A DNA stretch of 64,000 nt. Source: Paragyromitra xinjiangensis. Its lineage: Eukaryota; Ascomycota; Pezizomycetes; Pezizales; Discinaceae. Made by a program: the position numbers and the translations under genes. The notes under the pieces are model-generated. The model did no database searches, was not told where the DNA came from, and saw nothing but the letters and a program-made list of their open reading frames with translations. This document shows, one piece after another, positions 1-10,555 of this stretch (position 1 is the first letter of the stretch; every line of letters starts with the position of its first letter). The stretch covers positions 992,001 through 1,056,000 of the forward strand of contig JBCAMK010000017.1 of NCBI GenBank assembly GCA_038503065.1, given 5' to 3'.

Positions 1-22
1 TGGTGGCTCCTCCATCAAATAA
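1..22 (+). CDS. C-terminal end of gene B (family 2), cut by the window edge
   Basis: Only the last six codons and the TAA stop are present. They read GGSSIK, against GGSSSK at the end of the other family-2 gene B at 33980-34001. The following intergenic DNA is also colinear with that copy, so the identification rests on synteny rather than on the short peptide. Confidence 0.6.
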
Positions 23-135
23 GGAGTGGTATAATCCCATCTGGACACCACAATTCAGTTAACATTTACTAATATTTGGAGGGATTTTACTTTGGTACGG
101 GAATTGGCGTTTGGGGGCTTATGGAGGATACCGTC

Positions 136-152
136 AGGATGCTCGGCATCCT
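136..152. repeat. Family-2 palindrome AGGAT-N7-ATCCT
   Basis: AGGATGCTCGGCATCCT is a 17-bp interrupted palindrome in the gene B-gene A spacer. The same sequence occurs at 34115-34131 in the other copy. Further members of this motif class are at 1447-1463, 33729-33745 and 34854-34870. Confidence 0.7.
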
Positions 153-483
153 GGAGATTTGCTATCTGTGTACTATTCGTTTATTTTTGGCGCATATGGA
201 GGATATTGGGCTTCCTTTGAGACTTGTTGTCTGTTTATTATTTATTTATTTTTTTAGAGGTCGAAGCGTTGTGTCAGTCAAATTATGGCAGGGTTAGGGT
301 TAATTCAATTGTATGTCTTAGTTCAGACCTCTCTTCTTATAATCGCCCCCTTCAGCCAGTCCTCTAGAGGGTCTCGCTTCTCCATAGCACTCCCCTTCTC
401 CACAGCACCCTCCTACTCCGCAGCACCCTCCTACCCCAAACGATTCTGTGACTCCTACTTCGTTCTAATTTCCAAATATCAGT

Positions 484-2484
484 ATGACGACCAAAAGAAG
501 CGTCGAAGCAGGCAAACGGATGCCACCACCCCCTCGCCCCCCTCCTGGTCCCAATGCTGGAAGAAGGAAGCGTGCTGCTGCGAGTCAGGATGTTGAGCTT
601 CCCAATTTAAGTGCAAGGCGTAGTAGAGAAAGGGGGGTAGGGGGACGAGAGGAAGAGGAATTGGGCAGGGAAATGGCAGAGGAGGAGGAGGAGGAGGAGG
701 AGGAGGAGGAGGAGGAGGATGAGGAGGAGCAAGAGGAGCAACGAGATGAAGAAGATTCAGCGGATGAGGACTTTTATGAGGATGAGCTGCCTCCCCCTCC
801 AAGCCAGAACCCAGCTAGGAGGTCCCAGTCCCAGACTAAGATACAGGCTGCTGCGACTCAAATGGCTCGTAATGCAGTCTATTGAGGGCAAGCCCGTTTA
901 GTAAGTGCCCCCTAAGGTATCGTGAATCCTTGGATATTGAGAATCGCCTCTAATGATGTGAGGCAGCGTGTCCCCGAACCTCTAGAGCGGACGCCAGCTC
1001 AGTGAAAAAAGGCAGGACGCCCTCCAGTAGCAGCAACACCTGCCAACTCTCCAAACAATACATCAGACGAAGGGTCAGATCCCCCAACAGAGGATAGCGA
1101 GCATCTCCCTGGAGATAACCTCAATAGAAGACGTGGTAGGAGCATCTATGCGCTGGAGAGCCCAATTTGGGTACTGGTCCAGGCATCCCAAGAATACATC
1201 TTCTATAAGACCTTATTTTGCGAGCCTTTGCCCGCTCCTAAGACCTTGCTCTCATGGATACGTGCTGCCTGGGCCAAAGCTTCACAGGATATAGAGCGAC
1301 AGGCTCCTCTAGAGGTTTCCTGTACCCGTCAGGTAATCATTTCCCACCCAGAGAAGTCTATCCATCATTTTGCAACACTAGTTGCCCTAGAGAGCTTAGA
1401 GCTGACAGGTGAAAATCAAACTCAGGTAATTATCCCTTTCCCCTGAAGGATATTGTATATCCTCCTGATGCTGTATATCCTTACACGAGCTATAGATCAG
1501 CCAACATCACTCCCGGGTGCGCTCTCATGTTGTCTGTGCAGCGAAGGCAAATATCGTCCGGCTGTATGAGCTGGATGACCAGAATCCTCAGAACGTGAGG
1601 AATAAAGTTGACTATCTATTAGCTAAGGATAGATTTATGTGCATGGAAGCTAGCATGGAGGTACGTCACATCAAGTGGTAATACTGCGGGAGGCTAATCA
1701 TCGTGATAGGATTGTGGCAATCGCTTCTTGAATGATGCCATTGCGGAGCTGATATTCCTCAAGTACTATAAGGGGAGGAGGATGAGGGGACACGTTGATT
1801 CGTCCTTTATATCCTCCATCAATAAGGAGTTTGTATGCCTTATCACGGCAGCACTCTATTACTCGTTGAAGGCTTGGACGACTGGTATATATGAGGATCC
1901 TGTTGACTTCACACGCGAGACTTGCTTTGGTATTCCCCTAGCGCTCCTTGCCTCCTTTAGCAGGAAGACTGATATCCTTAATAGCGATTTGGCTCAGGCA
2001 CTGCAACACTTGGGAGAGCATAGCAATGAGAGCTCCAGGCTGGGAGGTGGAGATTTTAAAGGCAATTCGCTGCGAGGTGGAGCTGAAGGTCTTCAGAGCG
2101 ACTAAGAAGCCTGTGGACGAGCCCACAACTCCTTGGAGTGATAATGAGGAGGAGGATCCTATGAAGGAGTTGCGGTCTCGCAAGCGTGTGTGAGAGCTCG
2201 AAAGGGGAGGCTACCAGCATCCCCGAAGCAAGAGCAGACGAACGGGTTCAGATTCTCCTCATCCTGAGGATCTGGAGCAGCAGAAGGCACCTGTCAACAT
2301 CCCGACCCTTTTCTTAGAGGTAGAAAGTGGGAGCGAGACTGAGGTTGATACCCCTCCTGCTTCCGCAGATGATGCCCACGCTCCGACTACTGCATTCAAC
2401 ACCCCTCCGACCACTGATGACATGCAGGTAGACCTCGCCGGCACTGTCGAAAGCTTTGAGCAGGAAAGAGAGGCACGGGAATAA
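484..2484 (+). pseudogene. Gene A of family 2 (acidic N-terminus, DUF6532-like), decayed copy
   Basis: Gene A lies directly downstream of gene B in the element. Exon 1 starts at the ATG at 484 and encodes a basic, proline-rich start, a run of about 20 acidic residues and the motif DSADEDFYEDELPPP. Later exons encode a region resembling DUF6532: EPLPAPKTLLSWIRAAW, then NVRNKVDYLLAKDRFMC, then FLNDAIAELIFLKYYKGRR and ALYYSLKAWTTGIYEDPVDF. The reading frame near 1930-1950 appears shifted, and an acidic C-terminal tail reaches the TAA at 2482-2484. Two CGA codons that are intact in the copy at 34470 are TGA here (near 885 and 1003), so the gene is dead. Three introns are inferred from the paralogue. 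The DUF6532 assignment comes from memory of the family pattern and is not certain. Confidence 0.65.
1447..1463. repeat. Family-2 palindrome inside a gene A intron
   Basis: AGGATATTGTATATCCT lies in the intron after the exon ending ENQTQ. It is followed by a second degenerate copy (GATGCTGTATATCCTTAC). The other two introns of this gene copy also hold degenerate versions of the motif. Confidence 0.65.
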
Positions 2485-2486
2485 GA

Positions 2487-2775
2487 CTTTGAGGATATGG
2501 AGCATCTACTCGTTCGTTCGTTTTTGGTCTGTTTTGATTGGATATGGGAGCCGTGGAGGATATACTGCATCTTTAAATTCGTTTGTTTTGGTCTCTTTGT
2601 TGGTCTGATTTGGGAGCCGTGGAGGATATGCAGCATCTTTGCTTTCGTTTGTTTTGAGTCTGTTTATTGGTAGGATATGGGGCCCGTGGAGGATATACTG
2701 CATCTTTGCTCTCATTTGTTTTGGTCTCTTAGTTGGTTTGATATGGGAGTCGTGGAGGATATACAACATCTTTCC
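2487..2775. repeat. 66-bp tandem repeat, about 4-5 copies
   Basis: Each unit contains CCGTGGAGGATATACTGCAT followed by a T-rich stretch with TTTGTTTTGG. The CCGTGGAGGA core recurs at 2551, 2617, 2684 and 2750, a 66-67 bp period. It lies just downstream of gene A in the subterminal region of the element. Confidence 0.8.
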
Positions 2776-2944
2776 TTTTGTTAGTGTGCGTTATAGTCAT
2801 AATAGTAATTTTGGTTCAATTGTACCCTATTCCGTCGGTCCGAGTGATATCATGTGAATGGCTTTAAGCCCTGAAGCGTAGAGCTCCTGGGGGATTTTGT
2901 GCATTGCCTAAGGGATTATGGAGAAGAGGGGTAAGAGGTGTTGT

Positions 2945-3200
2945 CTCCCTGGGAGGAAGCTACATATCCCGTACGCCACAGGAGAATAAGTCATGCATGT
3001 ATCCGCCCCGGGAGGAAGCTTAATATCACGTACGCCATGGAGGAAGAAGTCGTGCTTCTATTCTCCCCAGGAGGAAGCTCGATATCGGGTACTCCACAGA
3101 GGAAGAAGTGATATTTCCTACCTCCCTGGGAGGAAGCGTGATATCACAGACTCCATGGAGGAAAAGGCTATTCGTCAGCTCTCCCACAGGAGTATGACTA
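2945..3200. repeat. 59-60 bp tandem repeat with GGAGGAAGC cores
   Basis: Four units begin with CTCCCTGGGAGGAAGC or close variants at about 2945, 3004, 3063 and 3122. Each unit holds two small palindromes, CTCC-GGGAGG and CTCCATGGAG. The array leads into the right terminus at 3393. Looser GGAG/CTCC palindromes continue to about 3370. Confidence 0.75.
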
Positions 3201-3914
3201 AATACAAGCCGATTATGGAGGCACCTGGAGGAGCTGTAGTATCTCCATGGAGACCCAAGGAGCAGGCGCGTACTCCTCCAGGCGTCCCCCGGAGGAGGTG
3301 GCTCACAACCAGCACATCCCTGAAGGCACAACATTTCCCTGGGTCTCCCGAGGCTCCCGGAGCTCTGGGAGGAGATAATTGTTTTTGCTGATGATTCTCG
3401 TCACTAGGTCTCTGGTTGAAGATGGATAAGAGCAACTGGTGGTGGGGCTCGCCAGTACTTGTAGTACTTCATGCTCGCCGCCTCTACTCAGTTCTACTCA
3501 GCTGGGGGATCCGGTTAACCCTGAATCCTGTCAGTGATCATGCATCAGCAAAAAAACGGATTGTCGCCTGGTCCGCCCAATGCATCAGGCGCCCCAGGCG
3601 GTCTGGGCGGAATATAGCCCTCCCTCAGGCTGTAAATTTTGCCCTTCACGTCTGGGCGACAGCTTACTAGAGGTCGGCATGGGGGCGCCCTAGGTTCAGG
3701 AGGCTATTCTCTGGGCGACCACGGAGGGTTGACGAGCGTCTGGAGGACAGTGGGGGGAGAGCAGTGCGCCCACAGAATCACATTTTCAGCAGGTCACCCT
3801 GTGGTCTAGTTTGAATGCTTTTGCCCATATGCTTGTTTACAATCATTCTATTATTTCTATATAGCTCTATATGTACATGTATCTGTTGTTCGTATCCAAG
3901 GGGTAGGGGGGGAG

Positions 3915-4461
3915 GGGGGGAGCGGAGGCAGCGGAGGCTCCTGCAGCGAATTGACTATATGGCGTAGGCAGCGGAAGCTGCTGCAGCAAATCGATCAATT
4001 GACCGAGGCGGCGGAAGCTCAGGCAGCGAATTGACCATATGGCGCCGGCAGCGGAAGCTGCTGCAGCTGTGGCGGAGGCGGCGGAAGCAGCGGAAGCTCA
4101 GGCAGCAGATCGACCATATGGCGCAGGCAGTGGAGGCTGCTGCAGCGAATCGATCAATTGACTGAGGCAGCGGAAGCTCAGGCAGCGAATCGACCATATG
4201 GCGGAGGCGGAGGAAGCTCAGGCAGCGAATTGACGACCTCTAGGAGGCGGAGGAAGCTCAGGCAGCGGATCGACCATGTGGTGGAAGCGGCGGAAGCTCA
4301 AGCAGCGAATGGACCATATGGCGGAGGCGGTGAAAGCTGCTGCAGCTGTGGCGGAGGCGGCGGAAGCTCAGGCAGCGAATCAACCATAGGGCGCAGGCAG
4401 CGGAGGCTGCTGCAGCGAATTGACCAATTGGCAGAGGCGGAGGAAGCTCAGGCAGCGGATC
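3915..4461. repeat. 40-bp GC-rich array, first segment
   Basis: The units read roughly TCGACCATATGGCGGAGGC followed by AGCGGAAGCTCAGGCAGCGA. The array continues after the nested insertion at 6527-7035. Because 40 is not a multiple of three, long Ala/Glu-rich open frames appear in every phase. I regard these as artefacts of the repeat. Confidence 0.85.
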
Positions 4462-6526
4462 CATCAGCAAAAAAATGGATTGTCGCCCGGTCCGCCCAAT
4501 GCATCAGGCGCCCCAGGCGGTCGGGGCGGAATATAGCCCTCCCTCAGGCTGTAAAATTTGCCCTTCACGTCTGGGCGACAGCTTACTAGAGGTCGGCATG
4601 GGGGCGCCCTAGGATCAGGAGGCTATTCTCTGGGCGACCACGGAGGGTGGACGAGCATCTGGAGGACAGCGGGGGGAGAGCTGTGCGCCCACAGAATCAC
4701 ATTTTCAGCAGGTCACCCTGTGGTCTAGTTTGAATGCTTTCGCCCATATTCTTGTTTACAATCGTTCTATTATTTCTATATAGCTCTATATGTACATGTA
4801 TCTGTTCTTCGTATCCTAGGGGTAGGGGGGGGAACGGAGGCAGCGGAGGCTCCTGCAGCGAATGGACCAATTGGCGCAGGCAGCGGAAGCTGCAGCAGCA
4901 AATCGATCAATTGGCGGAGGCGGCGGAAGCTCAGGCAGCGAATTGACCATATGGCGCAGGCAGCGGAGGCTGCTGCAGCGAATCGACCATATGGCGGAGG
5001 CAGCGGAGGCTCAGGCAGCGAATTGACCAATTCGCGGAGGCGGAGGAAGCTCAGGCAGCGAATTGACGACCTCCAGGAGGCGGCGGAAGCTCAGGAAGCT
5101 CAGGCAGCGGATCGACCATATGGCGCGGGCAGCGGAAGCTCAGGCAGCGAATTGACCATATGGCGCAGGCAGCGGAAGCTGCTGCAGCTGTGGCGGAGGC
5201 GGCGGAAGCTCAGGCAGCGAATCGACCATATGGCGGAGGCAGCGGAGGCTCAGGCAGCGAATTGACCATATGGCGGAGGCTGCGGAGGCTGCAGCAGCGA
5301 ATTGACCAATTCGCGGAGGCGGCGGAAGCTCAGGCAGCGAATTGACCATATGGCGGAGGCGGAGGAAGCTCAGGCAGCGGATTGACGACCTCCAGGAGGC
5401 AGCGGAAGCTCAGGAAGCTCAGGCAGCGGATCGACCATATGGCGCAGGCAGCGGAAGCTGCTGCAGCTGTGGCGGAAGCTCAGGAAGCTCAGGCAGCGGA
5501 TCGACCATATGGCGCAGGCAGCGGAAGCTGCTGCAGCTGTGGCGGAGGCGGCGGAAGCTCAGGCAGCGAATTGACCATATGGCGCAGGCAGCGGAGGCTG
5601 CAGCAGCAAATCGATCAATTGACCGAGGCGGCGGAAGCTCAGGCAGCGGATTGACGACCTCCAGGAGGCGGCGGAAGCTCAGGAAGCTCAGGCAGCGGAT
5701 CGACCATATGGCGGAGGCAGCGGAGGCTGCAGCAGCGAATCGATCAATTGACTGAGGCAGCGGAAGCTCAGGCAGCGAATCGACCATGTGGCGGAGGCGG
5801 AGGAAGCTCAGGAAGCAGATCGACGACCTCCAGGAGGCAGCGGAAGCTCAGGCAGTGGATCGACCAGCCAATTGAGCCGCCTCCTGAGCTCGCTTAGGCG
5901 GAAGCAGCGAAGCAGGCAGCCAGTGGAGGCAGAGGAAGCTGAAGCAGCGGATCGACGCGAGTCTAGGAGGCATATCAGCGGGAGTCAAATAAACGGAATC
6001 AAGACGTTACCTAGGAGGTTCTTTGCAAGCAGAGCTTGGTACTTCGAGCCTAAAAGTCACAATGTTAGCAAAGTACTATGGTACAGCGAGGTAGGGAATG
6101 GGTGGAAGGGAATAGGGGGAAGCAATAGTAGGAAGGACGGGAGGGAATAGGGGGAGGTGGAGATTGGTGTCTTACTAGGCGTTGCTTTGGCGACGACTAA
6201 GCGATGACTAAGCGACCTGGAGATTTTTGAAAATCGCTAAGTGCCTAGGGGAGGCGACGTGAATTTTGCTAAGTCCCGAGTTTTCAGGGACTTAGAGAAA
6301 AAAAATTCAATCGAGCAACCTGCTGGATTTCGCTAAGTACCACATCTGGGCGCGGGTGGCCGCAGCCGAGCGCCAGGAGGTCGGTGCAGTGTGCAGGTTG
6401 CGCCCACACAGGCCAGCGCTTGGAGCAGCTCGCCTAGGCGGTCGGGAAGGCCACAAACTCAGCGGGCGGAATATGGCCTTCCAGAAGACAGGAAAGTGTC
6501 GGGGCGACTTTTTTTTTTTGCTGATG
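4462..6526. mobile_element. Nested non-autonomous CATCAGC-terminus element, 2.07 kb
   Basis: The left end is CATCAGCAAAAAAATGGATT at 4462; the right end is a T run then TTGCTGATG at 6526. The flanks are TC on both sides (4460-4461 and 6527-6528). Removing the element restores the array unit GGATCGACCATATGG exactly. Its interior has the same order as the outer copy: left terminus with GCGCCCCAGGCGG, T-rich spacer, 40-bp array, GCTAAGTGCC block and right terminus. No coding capacity is apparent. Confidence 0.85.
4825..5960. repeat. 40-bp GC-rich array, second copy (about 27 units)
   Basis: GACCATATGG or a variant recurs every 40 bp, for example at 5224, 5264, 5304, 5344 and 5384. The centre of the unit alternates between the palindromes CCATATGG, CCAATTGG and CCTCCAGGAGG. 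Some units carry an extra insert, GCTGCTGCAGCTGTGGCG. The last variant resembles the dispersed palindrome of the autonomous element. Confidence 0.85.
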
Positions 6527-7035
6527 TCGACCATATGGCGGAGGCAGCGGATGCAGCAGCAGCGAATCAATCAATTGACTGAGGCAGCGGAAGCTCAGGC
6601 AGCGGATCGACCATGTGGCAGAGGCGGCGGAAGCTCAAGCAGCGAATCGACCATATGGCGCAGGCAGTGGAAGCTGCTGCAGCTGTGGCGGAGGCGGCGG
6701 AAGCGGCGGAAGCTCAGGCAGCAGATCGACCATATGGCGCAGGCAGCGGAGGCAGCAGCAGCAAATCAATCGATTGACTGAGGCAGCGGAAGCTCAGGCA
6801 GCGAATCGACCATATGGCGCAGGCAGCGGAAGCTCAGGCAGCGGATCGACCATATGGCGGAGGCGGAGGAAGCTCAGGCAGCGGATCGACGACCTCCAGG
6901 AGGCGGCGGAAGCTCGGGAAGCTCAGGAAGCTCAGGCAGCAAATCGACCACCCAATTGAGCCGCCTCCTGAGCTCGCTTAGGCAGAAGCAGCGAAGCAGG
7001 CAGCCAGTGGAGGCAGAGGAAGCTGAAGCAGCGGA
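6527..7035. repeat. 40-bp GC-rich array, continuation of the outer copy
   Basis: The same 40-bp units resume after the nested element and run into the degenerate edge AATTGAGCCGCCTCCTGAGC shared by all three arrays. The non-repetitive 3' block follows up to the family-1 insertion at 7331. Confidence 0.85.
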
Positions 7036-7330
7036 TCGAAGCGAGTCTAGGAGGCATATCAGCGTGAGTCAAATAAACGGAATCAAGACATTACCCAGGA
7101 GGTTCCTTGCAAGCAGAGCTTAGTACTTCGAGCCTAAAAGTCACAATGTTAGCAAAGTACTATGGTACAGCGAGGAGGGGATGGGTGGGAGGGAATAGGG
7201 GGAAGCAATAGTAGGAAGGACAGGAGAGGTGGAGATTGATGTCTTATTAGGCGTTGCTTTGGCGACGGCATGGCGACTACTAAGCGATGACTAAGCGAGC
7301 TGGAGATTTTTGAAAATCGCTAAGTGCCTG

Positions 7331-8008
7331 CATCAGCAAAAAATTGAAATGTCGCCCGGTGCGCCCAATGCATCAGACGCTTCGGGTGGTCGGGGCGGAA
7401 TATAGCCCTCCCTCAGGTTGTAAACTCTGCTCTCTGCGCCCGGAGGCGACCTTTGGGAGGTCGTCAGTCCTGATGACCCCTTTCGCAACTATTGTGGTAG
7501 CCCAGCCTCTGGATGGCTCTGCTTCGACATCGTTCTTCTCGGAGACCTTGACGACCTCCTACAGTCCGGACGCATTCTTTCTGGATCTGACGTTCTGAAG
7601 ATCACGGATGCTCATGATCGTGTAGCCTTATCTTTAGGAGGCTTATATTCGGGCGTGTGGTAAAATGGCTATATATTCCTTGAAACGCTCTAGTCTATTA
7701 CTCTACTATTACATATATCCTTGGCTGCCTCTCCTCCTTCCGCTCACCTCACCTCTCTCTTCCCTTCCCTATCCTTCCTCTTACTCGACCCCCAACGCCT
7801 TTCCAGTTCTTCTTGTCGGCTCGTGCGAGGTCGTCAGCAAGCTCCTAGGTGCCATTTCCCTCCGAGGCAGGGATTGCCGCCAGGATGGCAGCCACTTCTT
7901 CAATCGGGTCACTAGGGTTTGGGCCGGAGCTTGACTGCCGAGCCCGCCGAGCATACGGCTGCTGGAGGGTCGTCGACGAGCTTCTCTTCCGCAGCTCTAG
8001 TATTGCTT
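7331..8008. other. Left subterminal region of the family-1 element, non-coding
   Basis: I see no gene here. The first 110 bp match the left termini at 3543 and 4462, including GGCGGAATATAGCCCTCCCT. Family-1 palindromes occur at 7446-7465 (GCGACCTTTGGGAGGTCGTC) and, more degenerate, near 7820. Confidence 0.6.
7446..7465. repeat. Family-1 palindrome (first of about 35)
   Basis: GCGACCTTTGGGAGGTCGTC fits the consensus GCCGRCCTC-n-GAGGTCGGC. Other clear copies start at 8244, 9193, 9601, 10100, 10471, 11264, 11859, 11981, 12386, 14394, 14956, 15514, 15736 and 16477. Confidence 0.75.
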
Positions 8009-9530
8009 TTAGTCGTCCTTGATCTCCCCGGAAGGCATCCTGCGACTCGATATCTGGGCCAACGTGCCCTTTCGCTCGCTAATATCATTAGCTAGTATCA
8101 CGTTGTAAGGGGGAAGATACCCTACAAGATCATTGATCTGGCGGCAGATATCATTTAGTAACATTTCCCGAATCTCGACATCTATGATCTGTATTGTGTT
8201 CAGCTGACGGTGCCAAGGATCTATCATCTTGTCAGCAGAGAATACCGGCCTCCCAGAGGTCGTCCATAACTTACAGAGAGCGTTTGTGGTGTTGAAGTCC
8301 TTGGGGTCTTCATAGGCGCCTGTTTTCCAAGCAGAAAGACAGTGATATATCATTGCTGCAGTCGTTGCAATGAATACGGTATTGATACTCCCGATGAAGG
8401 TTCTATCCGACCTTCCGAGAGCCTTCTTACCTTCATAAAACTTACTAAATATCAGGAAGGGAATTTGTGGAGCAAGGAATCTACCCTCTAGACTCTGCCG
8501 GCTCGTCAGCGGTCGTCATATACTAGTAGGAGTTTGTACTGACCTCATATGCATCAGGGTGACAGGTGAACCTGTCGTCATCCAGCAGATATTCGATCTT
8601 CTTCTGGCGCTCTTCCTCCTTCAGATCCGTAAGATTGTAGGCAGTCAACACGTTCTTTTTGATGTGAGCGAGAAATTGGGACCGTGTGCTCGATTGCTTT
8701 GCTTTTAGCTTAGAGCTGTTAGAATACTCAATCGGCTTCACAGAGGCCGGCAACATACCAAGTTGAAGCACAATTTGCTGATAGGGCATACTACGCCCAT
8801 ATCCTTCTCAGCAGTTGCCCAGGCTCTTTTCGTCCATTTGGCCATCTCGATTCCGTCAGGAAAGGGATGCCTGAAGTAGGTGAAAGAAGCAATATACAGC
8901 TTTGCAAGCCGAGCAACAGGCTGCAGGGAGTCTTCTGCGCAGAACACGCTTCGGTCTCGATTGCGACTATGAGTCGTGTTGATCATACTACTCAGGCTAC
9001 CATGTGCCAGCTGCAGAGGAGTCGGCATGGTGCTGCTCGGTACCGGCTCCAAATTCATGCCCTATCACACTCATTAGTAGGCTATTAAAAATGACTTGCC
9101 AGTGAGAATTAATTGTACTTGCCAGTTTTTTGCGAATGAGGTTTGCCTGTATCATCTCTCGATGCCTCGCAGTAGGCTTTTTGGAAGGGCCTGCCGGCCT
9201 CTCCAAGGTCGGAGGTGATTCATAATCTGAATCGTCACTCTCGTAGGTTCTACGAAAAAGCCCTATATTCTCATCGTTATTGTCTTCTCCCCCTTCTCCT
9301 TCTTCCTCTTCCTCTTCATCTTCGTCATCTTCGTCTTCGTCATCTTCGTCTTCATCTTCGTCTTCGTCTTCTGCTGCGTCTTCATAGCTTTGCGTCCCCC
9401 TATATTCTTCCACCGACCTCTCACGAGACGGCAGATTCCTGGTGGAGGGGGGGGGTGGTAGGAAAGGCTTTGTTATCTGCATCGAACGGCGTTTTGAAGT
9501 GCTAGCTTTCTTACCTGAATTTCTGATCAT
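8009..9530 (-). CDS. Gene A of family 1: acidic N-terminus plus DUF6532-like region
   Basis: My exon model on the minus strand is 9530-9096, 9061-8759, 8708-8544 and 8494-8009, giving about 462 residues. The first intron is only 34 nt but has a good TACTAAT branch site and keeps the frame; the more homologous 57-nt version (donor at 9118) would shift it. The introns at 8758-8709 and 8543-8495 are canonical, and both contain the family palindrome. The protein has a basic start, an acidic stretch of about 45 residues, then NREMIQ-like and FTYFRHPFPDGIEMAKWTKR, KKIEYLLDDDRFTC and IYHCLSAWKTGAYEDPKDF. These segments align with gene A at 484 and 34470. The DUF6532 resemblance is from memory. The role is unknown; as a conserved element gene it may bind element DNA or assist transposition. 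Confidence 0.7.
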
Positions 9531-10555
9531 TTTTTCTGTAGTGGTAAAGGAGTTTGTTCAGTAGGGAGTCGACAGCTTTTTGGATGAGAGGTAAGGTATT
9601 GACCGGCCTGAGAGAGGTCGGCGTCTGCTTGGGGGAATAAGTAAAGGGGCTTTGCACGGACTCGCAAAACATTGGTTACCACGGAAGCACGCTATGACTG
9701 GAAATGACCGGATCCTCAGCTCTGCTGCCACACCTAGCAGCAGCGGCTAGTAGATATATTTGTAGATACATAAAAATGATTAGTAATTAAGCGAATCCGG
9801 TCAAATGACGCCATAAAGATAGTAAGACCTTCTACCAGCCCACTGAAGGTCGGCAAATACTGTCTCATAGACGTTAGCGTTTAGCTATAAAAGATTGATA
9901 GGGTAGTAGGGTACCTGCAACAGCCAATGTCTTGCTGCCCCAAGGCCAATAATAGAAACGCCAAGATATCTAACATCTAATCGCTACCGCCATAATAATA
10001 CGAATAATACAAATAATAGGAATAATACAAATAGTAGGAATAGTAGGAATAATAGGAATAATACAGATAATACAGATAATAAGATAATACAAAGATCCTG
10101 CCGGCCTCCTGAAGGTCGTTGGGTGCTACCTAAGAGTCAGCTTTAGATCTCAAACGATTGGCAGGAAGGAACGTACCAGCACTCATCCATGCCTTGCTGC
10201 CCCCTCTACCCTCTACCCTCTAAAACGACATATAAAGAAAAGGATATAAAACATATAAAGAATCCGGTATAATAATAAGAATAGGAAACCCAAGACCGCC
10301 AACCTCTGGGAGGTCGGTAAGCGCTATACATAAACCTTGACAAGCCAGTCAGTATTTAGGTAACCGGATAGGAGAAGGTTTGACCTACCAAAAAATAATC
10401 ATGCGTATCCATCATATATCAACCAAAAGAAAACAAAAAGAAACGGATAAAGAAACGGATAAAGAAATTTGCCGGCCTCTAGGAGGCCGAGGGGGGGTTG
10501 CCACAACTACAAAACTGAAGAAAATAGGAAATCGAGGACGAAATGGCCGCAGAAG
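9531..10555. other. Gene A-gene B spacer with palindromes and an AATA microsatellite
   Basis: No gene is visible. Family-1 palindromes are at 9601-9622, about 9833, 10100-10118, about 10294 and 10471-10489. A low-complexity run of AATAATAC/AATAATAGG units occupies 9990-10095. The gene A promoter must lie in the part nearest 9530. Confidence 0.6.

Larger units (their letters stand above)
1..3393 (+). mobile_element. Right part of a family-2 Plavaka-like element
   Basis: This stretch carries, in order, the last codons of gene B, a decayed gene A, two tandem repeat arrays and the right terminus. It is colinear with 33980-35765, the second copy of the family. The right terminus ends TTTTTGCTGATG at 3393, the inverse of the CATCAGCAAAAA left end seen at 22117. 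The element sits in an LTR: after 3393 the sequence continues ATTCTCGTCACTAGG. The empty version of that site is present in the related LTR near 28521-28526, which supports a 2-bp AT target duplication. The left end and the transposase lie outside the window. Confidence 0.75.

Noticed and set aside
280..305. Telomere-like GGGTTAGGGTTA
   Set aside because: Only two units, repeated at the equivalent place in the other family-2 copy; it is element sequence.
479..802. Proline-rich frame on the minus strand
   Set aside because: It is the antisense of the acidic GAG/GAA run in gene A.
4825..5960. CRISPR array
   Set aside because: The unit is a continuous tandem repeat with no unique spacers, and the context is a eukaryotic transposon.
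3955..7123. Many Ala/Glu/Arg-rich open frames on both strands in the 40-bp arrays
   Set aside because: A 40-bp unit without stops opens every frame; the peptides are repeat artefacts and there is no start context or conservation.
9215..9505. Leucine/arginine-rich plus-strand frame
   Set aside because: It is the antisense of the acidic tract of family-1 gene A.
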